In this document: positions 26,129-35,192 of the stretch, in pieces
Position numbering within the stretch: the stretch's first letter is position 1
Layout of the letters: every line of letters begins with the position of its first letter
DNA from: Puniceibacterium antarcticum
Lineage (GTDB): Bacteria; Pseudomonadota; Alphaproteobacteria; Rhodobacterales; Rhodobacteraceae
Direction: 5' to 3'
Assembly (NCBI RefSeq): GCF_002760615.1
Contig: NZ_AWWI01000141.1
Coordinates: 1 to 64,000 of the forward strand
Length of the DNA: 64,000 nucleotides
Made by a program: the position numbers and the translations under genes
The notes under the pieces: model-generated
Seen by the model: the letters and a program-made list of their open reading frames with translations, nothing else
Told to the model about the DNA's origin: nothing
The model's database searches: none

Positions 26129-26785
26129 ATGGAAAAAATTCGGCCGAATGAGATTGCAGATGCCTTGGAGGAGCTGGTTTTCACTGGTGAATTCAAGGAT
26201 GGCGACCGGTTGGACGAGATCACGCTGGCCGCCCGGTTTGGCGTATCACGCACCCCGATTCGCGAGGCGTTGCAACGGCTTGTGGTGTCAGGACTGGCAG
26301 AGCAATTGCCCCGTCGCGGCGTGTTTATCCGCCAGCCGGGGCCGATGGATCTGATGGAGATGTTCGAGACAATGGCAGAGATCGAGGCCGCCTGCGGGCG
26401 GCTGGCGGCTCTGCGCATCTCTGATACCGCTTTGGGAACGCTGGAGCAGACCAATGCCCGCTGTCAGGCGGCTGTGACGGCTGGCGATGTGGATGGCTAT
26501 TACCGCGGGAACCAGCAGTTCCACCAGGTGATTTATCACGAGACCGGCAACAGTTTTCTTGAACATGAGGCGCTGCGCCTGAACCGGCGGCTCAGCGCGT
26601 TTCGCCGGGTTCAGCTGCGCTGGCGCGGACGCATGGCGCAGTCCATGGCTGAACATGAAACGGTTGTGATGGCTTTGCGGGATGGCAATGCCGTGCTGGC
26701 AGCTGACACGCTGCGCTCGCATGTGGCCGTGCAGGGCGAAAGGTTTCATCAGTTGATCGCAAGTCTGCGGATGGCAGCGCAGTAA
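26129..26785 (+). CDS. matR: GntR/FCD-family regulator of malonate genes
   Basis: A 218-residue regulator with an N-terminal GntR winged helix (about 5-70, LAARFGVSRTPIREALQRL) and a C-terminal all-helical FCD ligand domain. The FCD metal/ligand residues show as histidines in QQFHQVIYH, AEHETVV and LRSHV. The ATG at 26129 has no strong Shine-Dalgarno. It is divergent from matPQMAB and probably represses it in the absence of malonate or a derivative. Confidence 0.88.
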   Translation: MEKIRPNEIADALEELVFTGEFKDGDRLDEITLAARFGVSRTPIREALQRLVVSGLAEQLPRRGVFIRQPGPMDLMEMFETMAEIEAACGRLAALRISDTALGTLEQTNARCQAAVTAGDVDGYYRGNQQFHQVIYHETGNSFLEHEALRLNRRLSAFRRVQLRWRGRMAQSMAEHETVVMALRDGNAVLAADTLRSHVAVQGERFHQLIASLRMAAQ

Positions 26786-26848
26786 AGCCGCGCTGATACT
26801 TGTGCCCCTCGCGGCCGCATGGCCTAAAGGCGGCAAAGGAGAGTTTAC

Positions 26849-27727
26849 ATGCCCCTGATTGGCCACGGCCGCTATCCCTTTAGTGCGATCACACAGCGTC
26901 CCGATTTCGACTGGCCGGGTGGGGCGCGTCTTGCGGTTTATCTTGGCATGAACTTGGAGTGTTTCGATTTTGGCACTGGGCTGGGGGCGGAACTGGCACC
27001 GGGGGGGCCGCAACCGGATGTGCTGAATTACGCTTGGCGTGATTACGGCAACCGTGTGGGGGTTTGGCGCATGCTGGATCTGTTCGACAAGCTGGACCTG
27101 CCCTGCACGGCGCTGACCAACAGCGCGATGTATGATGCCGCGCCGGGTGTGGTCGAAGCGTTTCGCACGCGTGGCGATGAGATTTCTGGCCATGGCCGCA
27201 CCAATTCGGAACGTCAGGGCATTCTGGACGAGGTGGCAGAAGCCGCACTAATCGAGGAGGCCACTGCGCGCATTACTTTGGAAGAGCGGTGCGCCCCCAA
27301 GGGATGGCTGGGGCCGTGGATTTCACAAAGTCGAGTGACGCCTGATCTGCTGGACGAGGCTGGGTATGAGTATCTGCTGGACTGGTGCCATGACGATCAG
27401 CCGGTCTGGATGCAGACCCGGGGTGGGCGCATCCTGTCGGTGCCCTATCCTCAAGAGCTGAATGACATTCCCCAGATCGTGGGACGCAAACGAGAGGGTG
27501 CCGATTTTGCCGATATGATCATCGACGCCTTTGACGTGATGTTAGCGGAGAGCGCGCAGCGCCCCCTTGTTATGGGAATTGCCCTGCACGCCTATCTGAT
27601 GGGGCATCCGCACAGAATAAAACACCTGGATCGTGCACTGAGTACTCTGAAAGAGCGCGCGGATGGCCGGGTCTGGTTCACCACCGCCGGGGCGATCAGC
27701 GATCATTATAGATCGCTGATCCTGTGA
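26849..27727 (+). CDS. Polysaccharide-deacetylase-family protein (allantoinase PuuE-like branch)
   Basis: A 292-residue NodB-fold protein. Its pattern is of the cytosolic amidohydrolase-like branch rather than of secreted deacetylases: no signal peptide, an N-terminal DWPGGARLAVYLGMNLE, GHGRTNSE in place of the usual metal motif, GPWISQSRVTPDLLDEAGYEYLLDW and a late LHAYLMGHPHR. Related proteins act on allantoin or other cyclic amides, or are uncharacterised. AAAGGAGAG lies ahead of the ATG. It follows matR by 63 bases on the same strand and may share its transcript, but a link to malonate is not obvious. Confidence 0.8.
   Translation: MPLIGHGRYPFSAITQRPDFDWPGGARLAVYLGMNLECFDFGTGLGAELAPGGPQPDVLNYAWRDYGNRVGVWRMLDLFDKLDLPCTALTNSAMYDAAPGVVEAFRTRGDEISGHGRTNSERQGILDEVAEAALIEEATARITLEERCAPKGWLGPWISQSRVTPDLLDEAGYEYLLDWCHDDQPVWMQTRGGRILSVPYPQELNDIPQIVGRKREGADFADMIIDAFDVMLAESAQRPLVMGIALHAYLMGHPHRIKHLDRALSTLKERADGRVWFTTAGAISDHYRSLIL
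27694..27721 (+). terminator. 11-bp hairpin overlapping the end of the deacetylase gene
   Basis: GATCAGCGATC (27694-27704) and GATCGCTGATC (27711-27721) form a perfect 11-bp stem with a 6-base loop, ending just before the TGA. CCTGTGATTTTC follows. It lies between convergent genes. Confidence 0.6.
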
Positions 27728-27730
27728 TTT

Positions 27731-27841
27731 TCAGCCGATAAACAGTTTTATGCCATAGGCGACGAGCCCCAGCGCCAGAACGCTGGCAATCCAGATGGCG
27801 GCGAACCACACCAGCCGCCTGCCAATCCGTTTCTGTGCCAT
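27731..27841 (-). CDS. DUF2474 small membrane subunit of the bd-type oxidase
   Basis: A 36-residue protein starting MAQKRIGRRLVWFAAIWIAS, with one membrane segment (about 10-33) after a basic N-terminus. DUF2474 proteins accompany CIO-type cytochrome bd oxidases and resemble CydX in size and position. Its ATG overlaps the cydB stop as ATGA, so it is translated with cydB. It probably stabilises the oxidase complex. Confidence 0.85.
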   Translation of the reverse strand: MAQKRIGRRLVWFAAIWIASVLALGLVAYGIKLFIG

Positions 27842-28845
27842 CAATGATAGCCCTTCTCCGGATCGATCTTTCCGCGAAACACCCAATAGGCATAGGCAGT
27901 ATAGCCCAGGATCAGCGGCACAAGAACAACAGCTCCTACGAGCGTGAACTTCAGGCTGCTTTCAGGCGCCGCAGCCTGCCAGATCGTCATGTCGGGCGGC
28001 ACCATGTGGGGATAAAAGCTGATCCCGATGCCGATAAAGCTGATCCCGAAAAGCGCCAGAGACGCCATAAACGGCGCGATATCATGATGATCGCGCAACC
28101 CGGTGAACAGCTTGTAGGTGGTCAGCGCCAAAAGCACGGGCATGACCACACTGAAGGCGCTGCCGGGCAGGTTAAACCAGCGATGGAAATAAACCGGGTC
28201 CTGAAATGGCGTGAGGATGCTGACCAGGCCAATTGCTGCCAGAGTGGCTATTGCCAAGGGACTGGCAAAGCTGCGCATATGTGCCTGAACCGGCCCCTCA
28301 AGCTTCATGTTGAGCCATGTCGCGCCCAGCAGAGCGTAGCCGATCACAACGGCCAGACCGGTCAGGATCGAAAACGGCGTGAGCCAGTCCCACCAACCAC
28401 CGGCATAGGCGCGGTCCGCCACTTCGATCCCCTGCACCAGCGCGCCCAGAGCAATGCCCTGCATAAAGGCGGCCATGGTCGAGCCGCCGAAGAACGCGAA
28501 GTCCCAGACCGGTTTCCACCGTTTTGTCCGCCAACGATATTCAAAGGCGACACCCCGGAAAACCAGCGCCAGCAGCATCAGGATGATCGGCATGTAAAGC
28601 GCCGGCATCACCACCGCATAGGCGAGCGGGAAGACGGCAAAAAGCCCGCCGCCCCCCAGCACCAGCCAAGTCTCGTTCCCATCCCAGATCGGCGCGACGG
28701 AGTTCATCATCACGTCGCGCTCCTGCTCGGACCGCCCAAAAGGGAACAGGATTCCGACACCCAGGTCGAACCCGTCCAGAATCACGTAGACCAGAACCGC
28801 AAATGCGATGATCCCGGCCCAGATGAATGCATAATCAATGACCAT
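27841..28845 (-). CDS. cydB: Cytochrome bd-type quinol oxidase subunit II
   Basis: Subunit II of a bd-type (probably cyanide-insensitive, CIO) terminal oxidase in the cytoplasmic membrane. The 334 residues form about eight to nine membrane helices and show family motifs YVILDGFDLGVGILFPF, APIWDGNETWLVLGGG and the C-terminal LGYTAYAYWVFRGKI. It follows cydA by 9 bases and overlaps the DUF2474 gene. Confidence 0.95.
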   Translation of the reverse strand: MVIDYAFIWAGIIAFAVLVYVILDGFDLGVGILFPFGRSEQERDVMMNSVAPIWDGNETWLVLGGGGLFAVFPLAYAVVMPALYMPIILMLLALVFRGVAFEYRWRTKRWKPVWDFAFFGGSTMAAFMQGIALGALVQGIEVADRAYAGGWWDWLTPFSILTGLAVVIGYALLGATWLNMKLEGPVQAHMRSFASPLAIATLAAIGLVSILTPFQDPVYFHRWFNLPGSAFSVVMPVLLALTTYKLFTGLRDHHDIAPFMASLALFGISFIGIGISFYPHMVPPDMTIWQAAAPESSLKFTLVGAVVLVPLILGYTAYAYWVFRGKIDPEKGYH

Positions 28846-28854
28846 GTCGCTCTC

Positions 28855-30264
28855 CTATTCTGCCGGACGTGTCCGGTTGGGGGTCTGCTGGGCCGGGGTT
28901 ACCCCAGCGGCACGGATCGGCGCATCGTTCAGGCCCAGACGTGCAGTCCCGGGCGTTTTGCCCATCATGCGCAGGATGTAATAGGTGCCTGCGCCGAAGA
29001 CGAAGAAGTAGACCACGATGAAGGCGATCAGCGAAGCTGCCACAGCCGGTGCTGCTATGGGCGCCAGACTGTCAGAGGTGCGCAGAAGCCCGTATACCGT
29101 AAAGGGCTGGCGCCCGACCTCTGTCGTGATCCATCCGGCCAGAACGGCAACAAAACCCATAGGCCCCATGATCAGCGCGGCACGGTGCAGCCACTTGTCC
29201 TCGTAGAGCTGCCCCTTGAACCGCCGCAAAAGGCTCCATATGCCGATGCCAAGCATTGCAAAGCCAATGGCGATCATCACCCGAAAGCTCCAGAAAACGA
29301 TTGCCACGGGTGGCTCGTCCTCGTCGGGGATGGTGTCCAGACCATCCAGCGGTGCGTTCAGGTCGTGTTTGAGGATCAGACTAGACAGTTTGGGGATCTG
29401 GATCGCGTAGTCGATCCGCTTTTCTTCGGGGTTCGGAATGCCGAACAGGATCAGTGGAGCGCCGTCTGGATGGCTTTGGTAATGGCCCTCCATCGCCATG
29501 ATCTTGACCGGCTGGTGTTCGAGCGTGTTCAGCCCGTGCATGTCACCGGCAATGATCTGGATTGGCGTGACGATCACCGCCATCCACATCGCCATTGAGA
29601 ACATGCGCCGGGTTTCGGCCTGCGCCTTGTCCTTGAGCAGATGCCAGCCGGCAACCCCGGCCACCACAAAGGCGGTGGTCAGGTAGGCCGCCAATACCAT
29701 ATGCGTCAGCCGGTAGGGGAAGGAGGGGTTGAAGATCACCGCCCACCAATCCTCTGGCACGAATTGACCAACGTCGTTCATTCCATATCCCGCAGGCGTC
29801 TGCATCCAAGAGTTCACCGACAGGATCCAGGTCGCAGACATCAGCGTGCCAAATGCGACCATGCCAGTGGCAAACATATGCAGCCCGTTGCCGACCTTTT
29901 CACGGCCAAAGAGCATGATGCCGAGGAAACCGGCCTCAAGGAAAAAGGCCGACAAGACTTCGTAGGCCATCAAGGGGCCAAGCACCGGGCCGGTCTTGTC
30001 TGCGTAAACGCTCCAGTTCGTGCCGAACTGGTAGGACATGACGATCCCGGACACGACCCCCATGCCAAAGGCCACTGCAAAGATCTTTTTCCAGTAGTCG
30101 AACAAGTGCAGATAGGTCACATCCCCGGTTCGCAGCCATTGGGCATTCAGGACTGCGAGGAAACTGGCCAGTCCGATCGAGAACGCCGGAAAGATGATGT
30201 GGAACGAAACGGTAAACGCAAATTGTACGCGCGCGAGTGTTTCCGCGGTGAAACCATCAAGCAT
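28855..30264 (-). CDS. cydA: Cytochrome bd-type quinol oxidase subunit I (CIO-type)
   Basis: Subunit I oxidises quinol and carries the hemes. The start at 30264 (MLDGFTAETLARVQFAF) has AGAGGAGA upstream and gives 469 residues. His22 in VSFHIIFP is the conserved heme ligand, and the quinol-site Lys and Glu are visible in PVKIMAMEGHYQ. GRQPFTVYGLLRT matches the family. The Q-loop is short, as in cyanide-insensitive CioA oxidases, and the DUF2474 partner supports that subtype. High-affinity oxygen use or respiration under inhibitors is the expected role. An alternative symbol would be cioA. Confidence 0.93.
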   Translation of the reverse strand: MLDGFTAETLARVQFAFTVSFHIIFPAFSIGLASFLAVLNAQWLRTGDVTYLHLFDYWKKIFAVAFGMGVVSGIVMSYQFGTNWSVYADKTGPVLGPLMAYEVLSAFFLEAGFLGIMLFGREKVGNGLHMFATGMVAFGTLMSATWILSVNSWMQTPAGYGMNDVGQFVPEDWWAVIFNPSFPYRLTHMVLAAYLTTAFVVAGVAGWHLLKDKAQAETRRMFSMAMWMAVIVTPIQIIAGDMHGLNTLEHQPVKIMAMEGHYQSHPDGAPLILFGIPNPEEKRIDYAIQIPKLSSLILKHDLNAPLDGLDTIPDEDEPPVAIVFWSFRVMIAIGFAMLGIGIWSLLRRFKGQLYEDKWLHRAALIMGPMGFVAVLAGWITTEVGRQPFTVYGLLRTSDSLAPIAAPAVAASLIAFIVVYFFVFGAGTYYILRMMGKTPGTARLGLNDAPIRAAGVTPAQQTPNRTRPAE

Positions 30265-30431
30265 GGCTTTCTCCTCTTTCTGGCAGGTGGCGATATCTGA
30301 GCCGCTCGAAAAGCTACCTATACCTTCGCAGCGGGTGAGCGAAGGACAAGTCGCGAAATGTGCGCAGTTGCCGCGGCGGGGAACCAATGGGCATGGGTTT
30401 CCAGCGCTGGGAGCCTTCGTAGGCAGTGCGC

Positions 30432-31526
30432 TCAGTGCTGCGGCAGGGCTGCGGCAAGAGCAGGAAGCTCAAGATGGACCTCTGTTCCCACATCAGGTGT
30501 CGACTCCACGCGGATAATACCACGGTGGCGTTTTACGATGCGCGCACAGGTAGCCAGCCCCAACCCTGAACCTGCAAATTCAGACTGATGGTTCAGACGC
30601 TTGAATGGTTCGAACATCTTTGGAAGATCGTATTCGGCGATGCCTATTCCATTATCTGAGATGACGATTCGAACCATGTTGCCGGTTTGCCCTGCGGCCG
30701 ACACGCGGACGACAGGCGCGCGGTCCCGGCAGAATTTGACGCCGTTGGCGATGATATTCTGAAACAGTTGAGTCAGTTGCGCGCGATCACCATAGAGGTT
30801 AGGAAGCTGCCCCATCTCAATGCGGGCACCGGCCTCTGTGATTTCGATGGCCAGATTTTCAGTGACATCCGCAACGATATCTGCCGCATCCATTTGCTCG
30901 AAACTGGGCGGACGGTCCATGAAGGCATAAGACCTTAGGCTTTTCAGAAGTGCGGACATGCGCCGTGCCTGATTTTGCATTTTTTGGGCTATGTTTGAAA
31001 CGCCTTCCATATCCCGGTCGACAATATGTTCCTGCATCACGTCCACCAACATATCGACGCCACGTATCGGCGCGGCAAGGTCGTGCACCAGTACATGTGC
31101 AAAGGCCTCAAGTTCTTGATGCTGTGCTCTGACCCGGGATCTGAGCCGCGCCAGCTTGAGCGCGTTTTCGGCGCTTCTGCGGATGGCGTTGGCATTCAGG
31201 TCGCGTTTCGGGATGTAGTCGGTAGCCCCCGCAGTGATCACACCGGCGGCGATCTTCTCATCACCTTGGCCTGTCACCACGACAATTGCCAGGTCGGGCC
31301 AGATTTCGAGCAGTTTGCGTACTGCCGAGTTGCCGTCTATATCTGGCATGTTGTAATCCAGAAAGGCAATTTCTGGATCGCGGTCACGAACCGCGTCAAG
31401 TGCCTGTGTCAGCGAGGGGAATTCGCTCAATCGACAAGGCAGGTTCGACCGTTCCAGATAGCGGGAGATGATCTTGCGATCTCCGGCATCGTCGTCGATG
31501 ATCCAGCCAGTAAAGCTGTCCGGCAT
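30432..31526 (-). CDS. Receiver-histidine kinase fusion (REC-HisKA-HATPase)
   Basis: A 364-residue protein with an N-terminal receiver (5-125) followed by a kinase core. The receiver keeps the acidic pair DDD near 12, the phospho-Asp in FLDYNMP, the Thr in VTGQGD and the Lys in IPKRDL. The kinase has the H-box HVLVHDLAAPIRG and the N, G1 and G2 boxes NIIANGVKF, DNGIGI and GSGLGLATC. It is cytosolic, with no membrane segment. Its start shares a TGATG junction with the preceding lone receiver. It is the last gene of a five-gene signalling operon and could relay phosphate between its partners. Confidence 0.88.
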   Translation of the reverse strand: MPDSFTGWIIDDDAGDRKIISRYLERSNLPCRLSEFPSLTQALDAVRDRDPEIAFLDYNMPDIDGNSAVRKLLEIWPDLAIVVVTGQGDEKIAAGVITAGATDYIPKRDLNANAIRRSAENALKLARLRSRVRAQHQELEAFAHVLVHDLAAPIRGVDMLVDVMQEHIVDRDMEGVSNIAQKMQNQARRMSALLKSLRSYAFMDRPPSFEQMDAADIVADVTENLAIEITEAGARIEMGQLPNLYGDRAQLTQLFQNIIANGVKFCRDRAPVVRVSAAGQTGNMVRIVISDNGIGIAEYDLPKMFEPFKRLNHQSEFAGSGLGLATCARIVKRHRGIIRVESTPDVGTEVHLELPALAAALPQH

Positions 31527-31993
31527 CAGATATGACCAGATTTCGCAATGATTTCAGGCACTTCAACCAGACGCCAAAAGCCGCCAAGCATTTCCATCAG
31601 CTTCAGGAAATCGCGCCCAGCGGTCTGTTTCAGGATATAGCCTGCCACCTGATTATCATAGGCCGTGTCAATGTCGCACCTATCGCTTGATGTGGTCAGC
31701 ATGAACACGATCGAGCGCTTCAATTCGGGTGTTTCACGCAGTTTCGCCACCAGTTCATGCCCATCCATAAGTGGCATGTTCACGTCGACCAGCAGGATGT
31801 AGCGACGCGGAGGGACAGCCTCGGTTTCCTGACGCAAATATTCGAGAGCCCTTGCACCGTTGGTCAGGCGGATCATGGGGTTGTTGATCCGCGCAGCCGA
31901 AAAGGCGCGCTGTACGGCCTTCGCATCGCCATCATCATCTTCGACCAGAAGAATAGACACCGGTTTGTTTTTACGGTGAGTGTGCATGTTCAT
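31526..31993 (-). CDS. Single-domain response regulator, Rcp1-like
   Basis: A 155-residue lone receiver of the Rcp1 type. It shows the acidic cluster VEDDDGD, the phospho-Asp in LLVDVNMPLMDG, Thr/Ser in MLTTSS and the Lys in GYILK. There is no DNA-binding or enzymatic output domain. Rcp1-type receivers usually accept phosphate from bacteriophytochromes or similar kinases. Here the kinase next to it has a periplasmic sensor instead. It overlaps both neighbours (ATGA upstream, TGATG downstream). Confidence 0.9.
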   Translation of the reverse strand: MNMHTHRKNKPVSILLVEDDDGDAKAVQRAFSAARINNPMIRLTNGARALEYLRQETEAVPPRRYILLVDVNMPLMDGHELVAKLRETPELKRSIVFMLTTSSDRCDIDTAYDNQVAGYILKQTAGRDFLKLMEMLGGFWRLVEVPEIIAKSGHI

Positions 31994-34284
31994 GCGGCCT
32001 CTTCTCGCGTTGACGCTTTCAGCCAGAATTTCGGAATTGTGAATTCGAATGTGGTGCCCCGTGCGCCGTCCGAGATAAGGTGAAGCGTGCCTCCGAAGAC
32101 CTCGACGTTCTTCTTGACCATCGCCAGCCCCATCCCGCTGCCTTCAACTTCGTCCCGGGGGCGCAGCGTCTGGAATAGCCCAAATACCTTTTCGTGATAT
32201 TTCGGCGGTATGCCCGGACCGTCGTCGCTGACCGTAAAGCAAAGCGCCTCGGATTTTACGCGAACTTCAAGTATCACGCGCCCCGTTGCACGATCATGGT
32301 GCTTGATCGCGTTGCCAAGAAGATTCTGCAGGATGGATCGCATCGGCACCACCGGCATTGCGATCTTGTCAAATTCCGGGCCGACTTCGATCATGATGCC
32401 TGACGTCACGGGCAAAAGATCGCGCACCTCTTCGAAAAGATCGCTGCCGCTGACCATTTGCACCTCGCTTCCCTTTCGGCCGATACGTGAATGTTCCAGA
32501 AGATCGTCAAGAAGCCGTTCCATTCTGTTGATTCGATTTCGGATAAGAGCGAGGTTCTCGCGGGAATCCGGATCAAGCTTGTGTTTTAGGTCCTCTTCGA
32601 TCCAGAGCGATGCGTTATCGATCACCCGCAGCGGCGCTTTCAGGTCATGGGATGCGACATAGGCGAAACTGTCGAGTTCCGAGTTAGAGCGTTTCAGCGC
32701 GCCGATCAGAGTGTTCAGCTCCGCGAGGTGTTCCTCACGATCGGTCATGTCCCGCACGATGGCAGCCAGATGTGCTGCATCACCTATTCGAAAGTGGCTG
32801 AGTGCCACGTCTACTGGAAAGGTTGTCCCGTCCTGGCGATGAGCCAAAAATTCGTGACTTCCCGCTTGCCCCACAACGCCTGTATCTCCGCCTTTCTCGG
32901 CTATATTAGCATCTGGCCAGTCTGGCATGAGCTTGCTGATATGCCAGCCAGCAAAGTCGAGTGTGTGCAGTCCGAACATGCGGATGCCGGAGGGATTGAT
33001 CGAATGCAGCCGACCTGTGTGATCCATGGTAAGCACACCGTCCGCTGTGCTGCTCAGGATCGCACGTGCTTGGTTCGCTTCTCCGATCAGGGCATTGTTC
33101 CTGTTCAGAAATGCCCTGGCCAAATCGCCAACTTCATCCCGTGAACTAAGCACCGCTTCGATCGGAGCGCGATTGTCAGTCGGATTGAGGATCTCTTCGC
33201 GGAGCCGCTGGAGAGGAGTCGTCAAAAGGCGCGCGAAAAGTGCCGCGACAAGGGTCGAAATCAGGATGAACATAATGGACCAGATCGTCGTATCGCGAAC
33301 CACTTGCCTGACCGGTGCGAGAAATTTTTCCGTTGGCAAGCTTGCGACGACACCGAAGGAAAATGGCGAATGGGTGCTGCCTGTCGATACTGGGATCAGG
33401 ATGGACGCAGTGCCTTGAGAGACGGACACACTGGAAGTGAGGCCCGAGAAATCCTTGATTTGCGACTGTGCCAAAGAGGTTTCGTCGAGATGAAAGGCAA
33501 ATTCCGGCGCAGCCTGATTGGGGCCGAAGACAAGGGCGTCGCCATTTTGGTTGAGAGCGGTGATCTGAACCGACGGTGGGCTGTCAGGCATCGCGTTGCG
33601 CAGAAACGCCTCGTAATCGACATTGATGACGATCGCGCCGAAGAGTTCGCCATTATCATCTTTAAGCGGCTGGACCAGTCGCATTGTGGGTAGATTGGGC
33701 TTTGCCACCACACCGTTTTCACGGTTCAACGTGATCGGGGAAACATAGAAGGCCCCAGGAGCGAGGTCTGCCAGAATAAGTATGTAGGGTTCCTGACCTT
33801 TTGCTTGTAGGTCCGTTGCAGGAATGACATGGATGCCGCTGGCGTCACTGTCGACCCGCACGAGCTCACGGCCATTGTCCTGAAGTCCAATGAGCCGAAG
33901 CTGTGTATAGTGTGGCCGCGCCCTCAAGAAGGTGCCGAATGCTACCGCCAGTCCTGCCTTTAGGTCTTCTAATTTTCCGCCACTTGCGGGGATTATGCGA
34001 TCCGAAGCGCGACTGGAGCGGATAATTCTCTGGAGAATAGAAGCTTCCTTTAGGACCAAGGCATCGCTGCGGATGGCCGAGAACTCATATTGGAACTTGT
34101 CAGCGAACAGTCGGCCCTCGGCCTGCAGCCGTTCGACCGCGGTCTGGGTAACGATATGGTTGGTCATGGAATAGCTGACGAAGGTGTTGATCAATGCGAG
34201 ACTGAACGTGCATGTGATCACTATTAACAAGATTCTGCCACGCAGGGTGGGTGGCAAGAGAGTATCGGTTATTTGGCGCCTCAT
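31990..34284 (-). CDS. Membrane sensor histidine kinase (Cache-HAMP-PAS-HisKA-HATPase)
   Basis: A 764-residue membrane kinase. One membrane helix at about 17-38 is followed by a large periplasmic region to ~325 with a double-Cache-like pattern (LRLIGLQDNGRELVRVD, GAIVINVDYEAFL). A second helix lies at ~330-352, then a HAMP linker, a PAS domain (ADGVLTMDHTGRLHSINPSG), a HisKA domain with FAYVASHDLKAPLR and an ATPase domain (NLLGNAIKHH, DDGPGIPP, GSGMGLAMVKK). It probably senses a small extracellular molecule. The start overlaps the 129-residue gene upstream by ATGA. Confidence 0.9.
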   Translation of the reverse strand: MRRQITDTLLPPTLRGRILLIVITCTFSLALINTFVSYSMTNHIVTQTAVERLQAEGRLFADKFQYEFSAIRSDALVLKEASILQRIIRSSRASDRIIPASGGKLEDLKAGLAVAFGTFLRARPHYTQLRLIGLQDNGRELVRVDSDASGIHVIPATDLQAKGQEPYILILADLAPGAFYVSPITLNRENGVVAKPNLPTMRLVQPLKDDNGELFGAIVINVDYEAFLRNAMPDSPPSVQITALNQNGDALVFGPNQAAPEFAFHLDETSLAQSQIKDFSGLTSSVSVSQGTASILIPVSTGSTHSPFSFGVVASLPTEKFLAPVRQVVRDTTIWSIMFILISTLVAALFARLLTTPLQRLREEILNPTDNRAPIEAVLSSRDEVGDLARAFLNRNNALIGEANQARAILSSTADGVLTMDHTGRLHSINPSGIRMFGLHTLDFAGWHISKLMPDWPDANIAEKGGDTGVVGQAGSHEFLAHRQDGTTFPVDVALSHFRIGDAAHLAAIVRDMTDREEHLAELNTLIGALKRSNSELDSFAYVASHDLKAPLRVIDNASLWIEEDLKHKLDPDSRENLALIRNRINRMERLLDDLLEHSRIGRKGSEVQMVSGSDLFEEVRDLLPVTSGIMIEVGPEFDKIAMPVVPMRSILQNLLGNAIKHHDRATGRVILEVRVKSEALCFTVSDDGPGIPPKYHEKVFGLFQTLRPRDEVEGSGMGLAMVKKNVEVFGGTLHLISDGARGTTFEFTIPKFWLKASTREEAA

Positions 34285-34670
34285 AGCTTGATGCCTGAGA
34301 GAAAATGAAATTTTCCTGCCTTAGAGTGGGCACTGGTCAGCCGTCCGTGCGGTACCGTTTCATAGCCATCCCGGGTTAAAAGCAGTTGCCTTTCAGGATG
34401 TCTCGGTTTTCGATCTGCCACGTCGACGCCGTGCCGTGTTAAATCTCTTTCAAGTGAATGCAGCAGCGGGTCGTATTTCGATTTTTTCTTGTGCGGATAG
34501 TCTGCACTGGCATCAAAAACCGCGCGGTCTATTTCCAAGGATAGCCGAATCTGATCGGATGCTTTCAGCAGCCAGTCCAATGCATTGTCCCCGATGGGTA
34601 CGGTACGACCACATACGGGCGCGGCCAGAATGCCATTCGCAGTTTCCAGCGGTCCTTTCGCGGCCAGCAT
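34281..34670 (-). CDS. Unrecognised 129-residue protein in the signalling operon
   Basis: I do not recognise this protein. The ATG at 34670 has AAGGAG nine bases upstream, and its stop overlaps the kinase start as ATGA, so expression with the kinase is likely. It is soluble in appearance, with a mildly hydrophobic first 30 residues, a helical middle (LDWLLKASDQIRLSLEI) and a basic C-terminus (DYPHKKKSKYDPLL, RKPRHPERQLLL). There is no signal peptide or obvious catalytic motif. It lies 75 bases after a lone receiver. It may be a truncated domain of a larger protein or a small partner of the sensor kinase. Confidence 0.6.
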   Translation of the reverse strand: MLAAKGPLETANGILAAPVCGRTVPIGDNALDWLLKASDQIRLSLEIDRAVFDASADYPHKKKSKYDPLLHSLERDLTRHGVDVADRKPRHPERQLLLTRDGYETVPHGRLTSAHSKAGKFHFLSGIKL

Positions 34671-34745
34671 GAGTTTCGGCTCCTTGGGGTTTGCTTCGCG
34701 ACATAGAGAGCTTGCAACTCTACAGGCTTCAAAATCGTTAAAACC

Positions 34746-35192
34746 TCAGCTGAAAATCGTGTTCTCTTCTGGCAGGCTGACAATCTTGATATAGGCGTCC
34801 AGCAGTTCGATCGCCGCCCGGATGGAACTATAGGCATCCTCTTTCACGATATAGCCGGCCACCAACTGCTGGTAGGCGGCTGCCAGGTCCTTTGGGGCAT
34901 CTGAGGTTGTGAGCATGAAGACAACCGATCCTTTCAGGGCCGAATTTCCACGCAGCGCAGCAAGAAATTCATGGCCGTCCATGCGCGGCATGTTAACATC
35001 CAAAAGGATGATAAAGGGGCGACGGATCGGGTCGTGTTCTTTACAGGTAAGCAGCTCCAATGCCTCAAGACCGTCCCGCGCGATTCGCACCGGATTGGTG
35101 AGGCGCAACTTTTGAAACGCGCGTTCGATCGCCATGATTGAAACCTCGTCATCGTCCACAACCAAAAAAGTGACTTCTGTTTCGTTCGGCAT
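34746..35192 (-). CDS. Single-domain response regulator, Rcp1-like (second copy)
   Basis: A 148-residue lone receiver, similar to the one at 31526-31993. Conserved residues are the acidic VDDDEV, the phospho-Asp in LLDVNMPRMDGHEF, Thr in MLTTSD and Lys in GYIVKED. AAGGGG precedes the ATG. There is no output domain. It is the first gene of the minus-strand signalling operon and is divergent from the kinase at 35549. The two lone receivers probably arose by duplication and may be alternative phosphate acceptors. Confidence 0.9.
   Translation of the reverse strand: MPNETEVTFLVVDDDEVSIMAIERAFQKLRLTNPVRIARDGLEALELLTCKEHDPIRRPFIILLDVNMPRMDGHEFLAALRGNSALKGSVVFMLTTSDAPKDLAAAYQQLVAGYIVKEDAYSSIRAAIELLDAYIKIVSLPEENTIFS

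Noticed and set aside
27835-29598. 587-codon open frame on the plus strand across cydB and cydA
   Set aside because: It is antisense to two clear oxidase subunits. The translated sequence is rich in His, Arg, Gln and Asp without domains.
34565-34837. 90-codon minus-strand frame overlapping the 129-residue gene
   Set aside because: It overlaps both the end of the receiver and the better-supported 34281-34670 gene, and lacks a Shine-Dalgarno.
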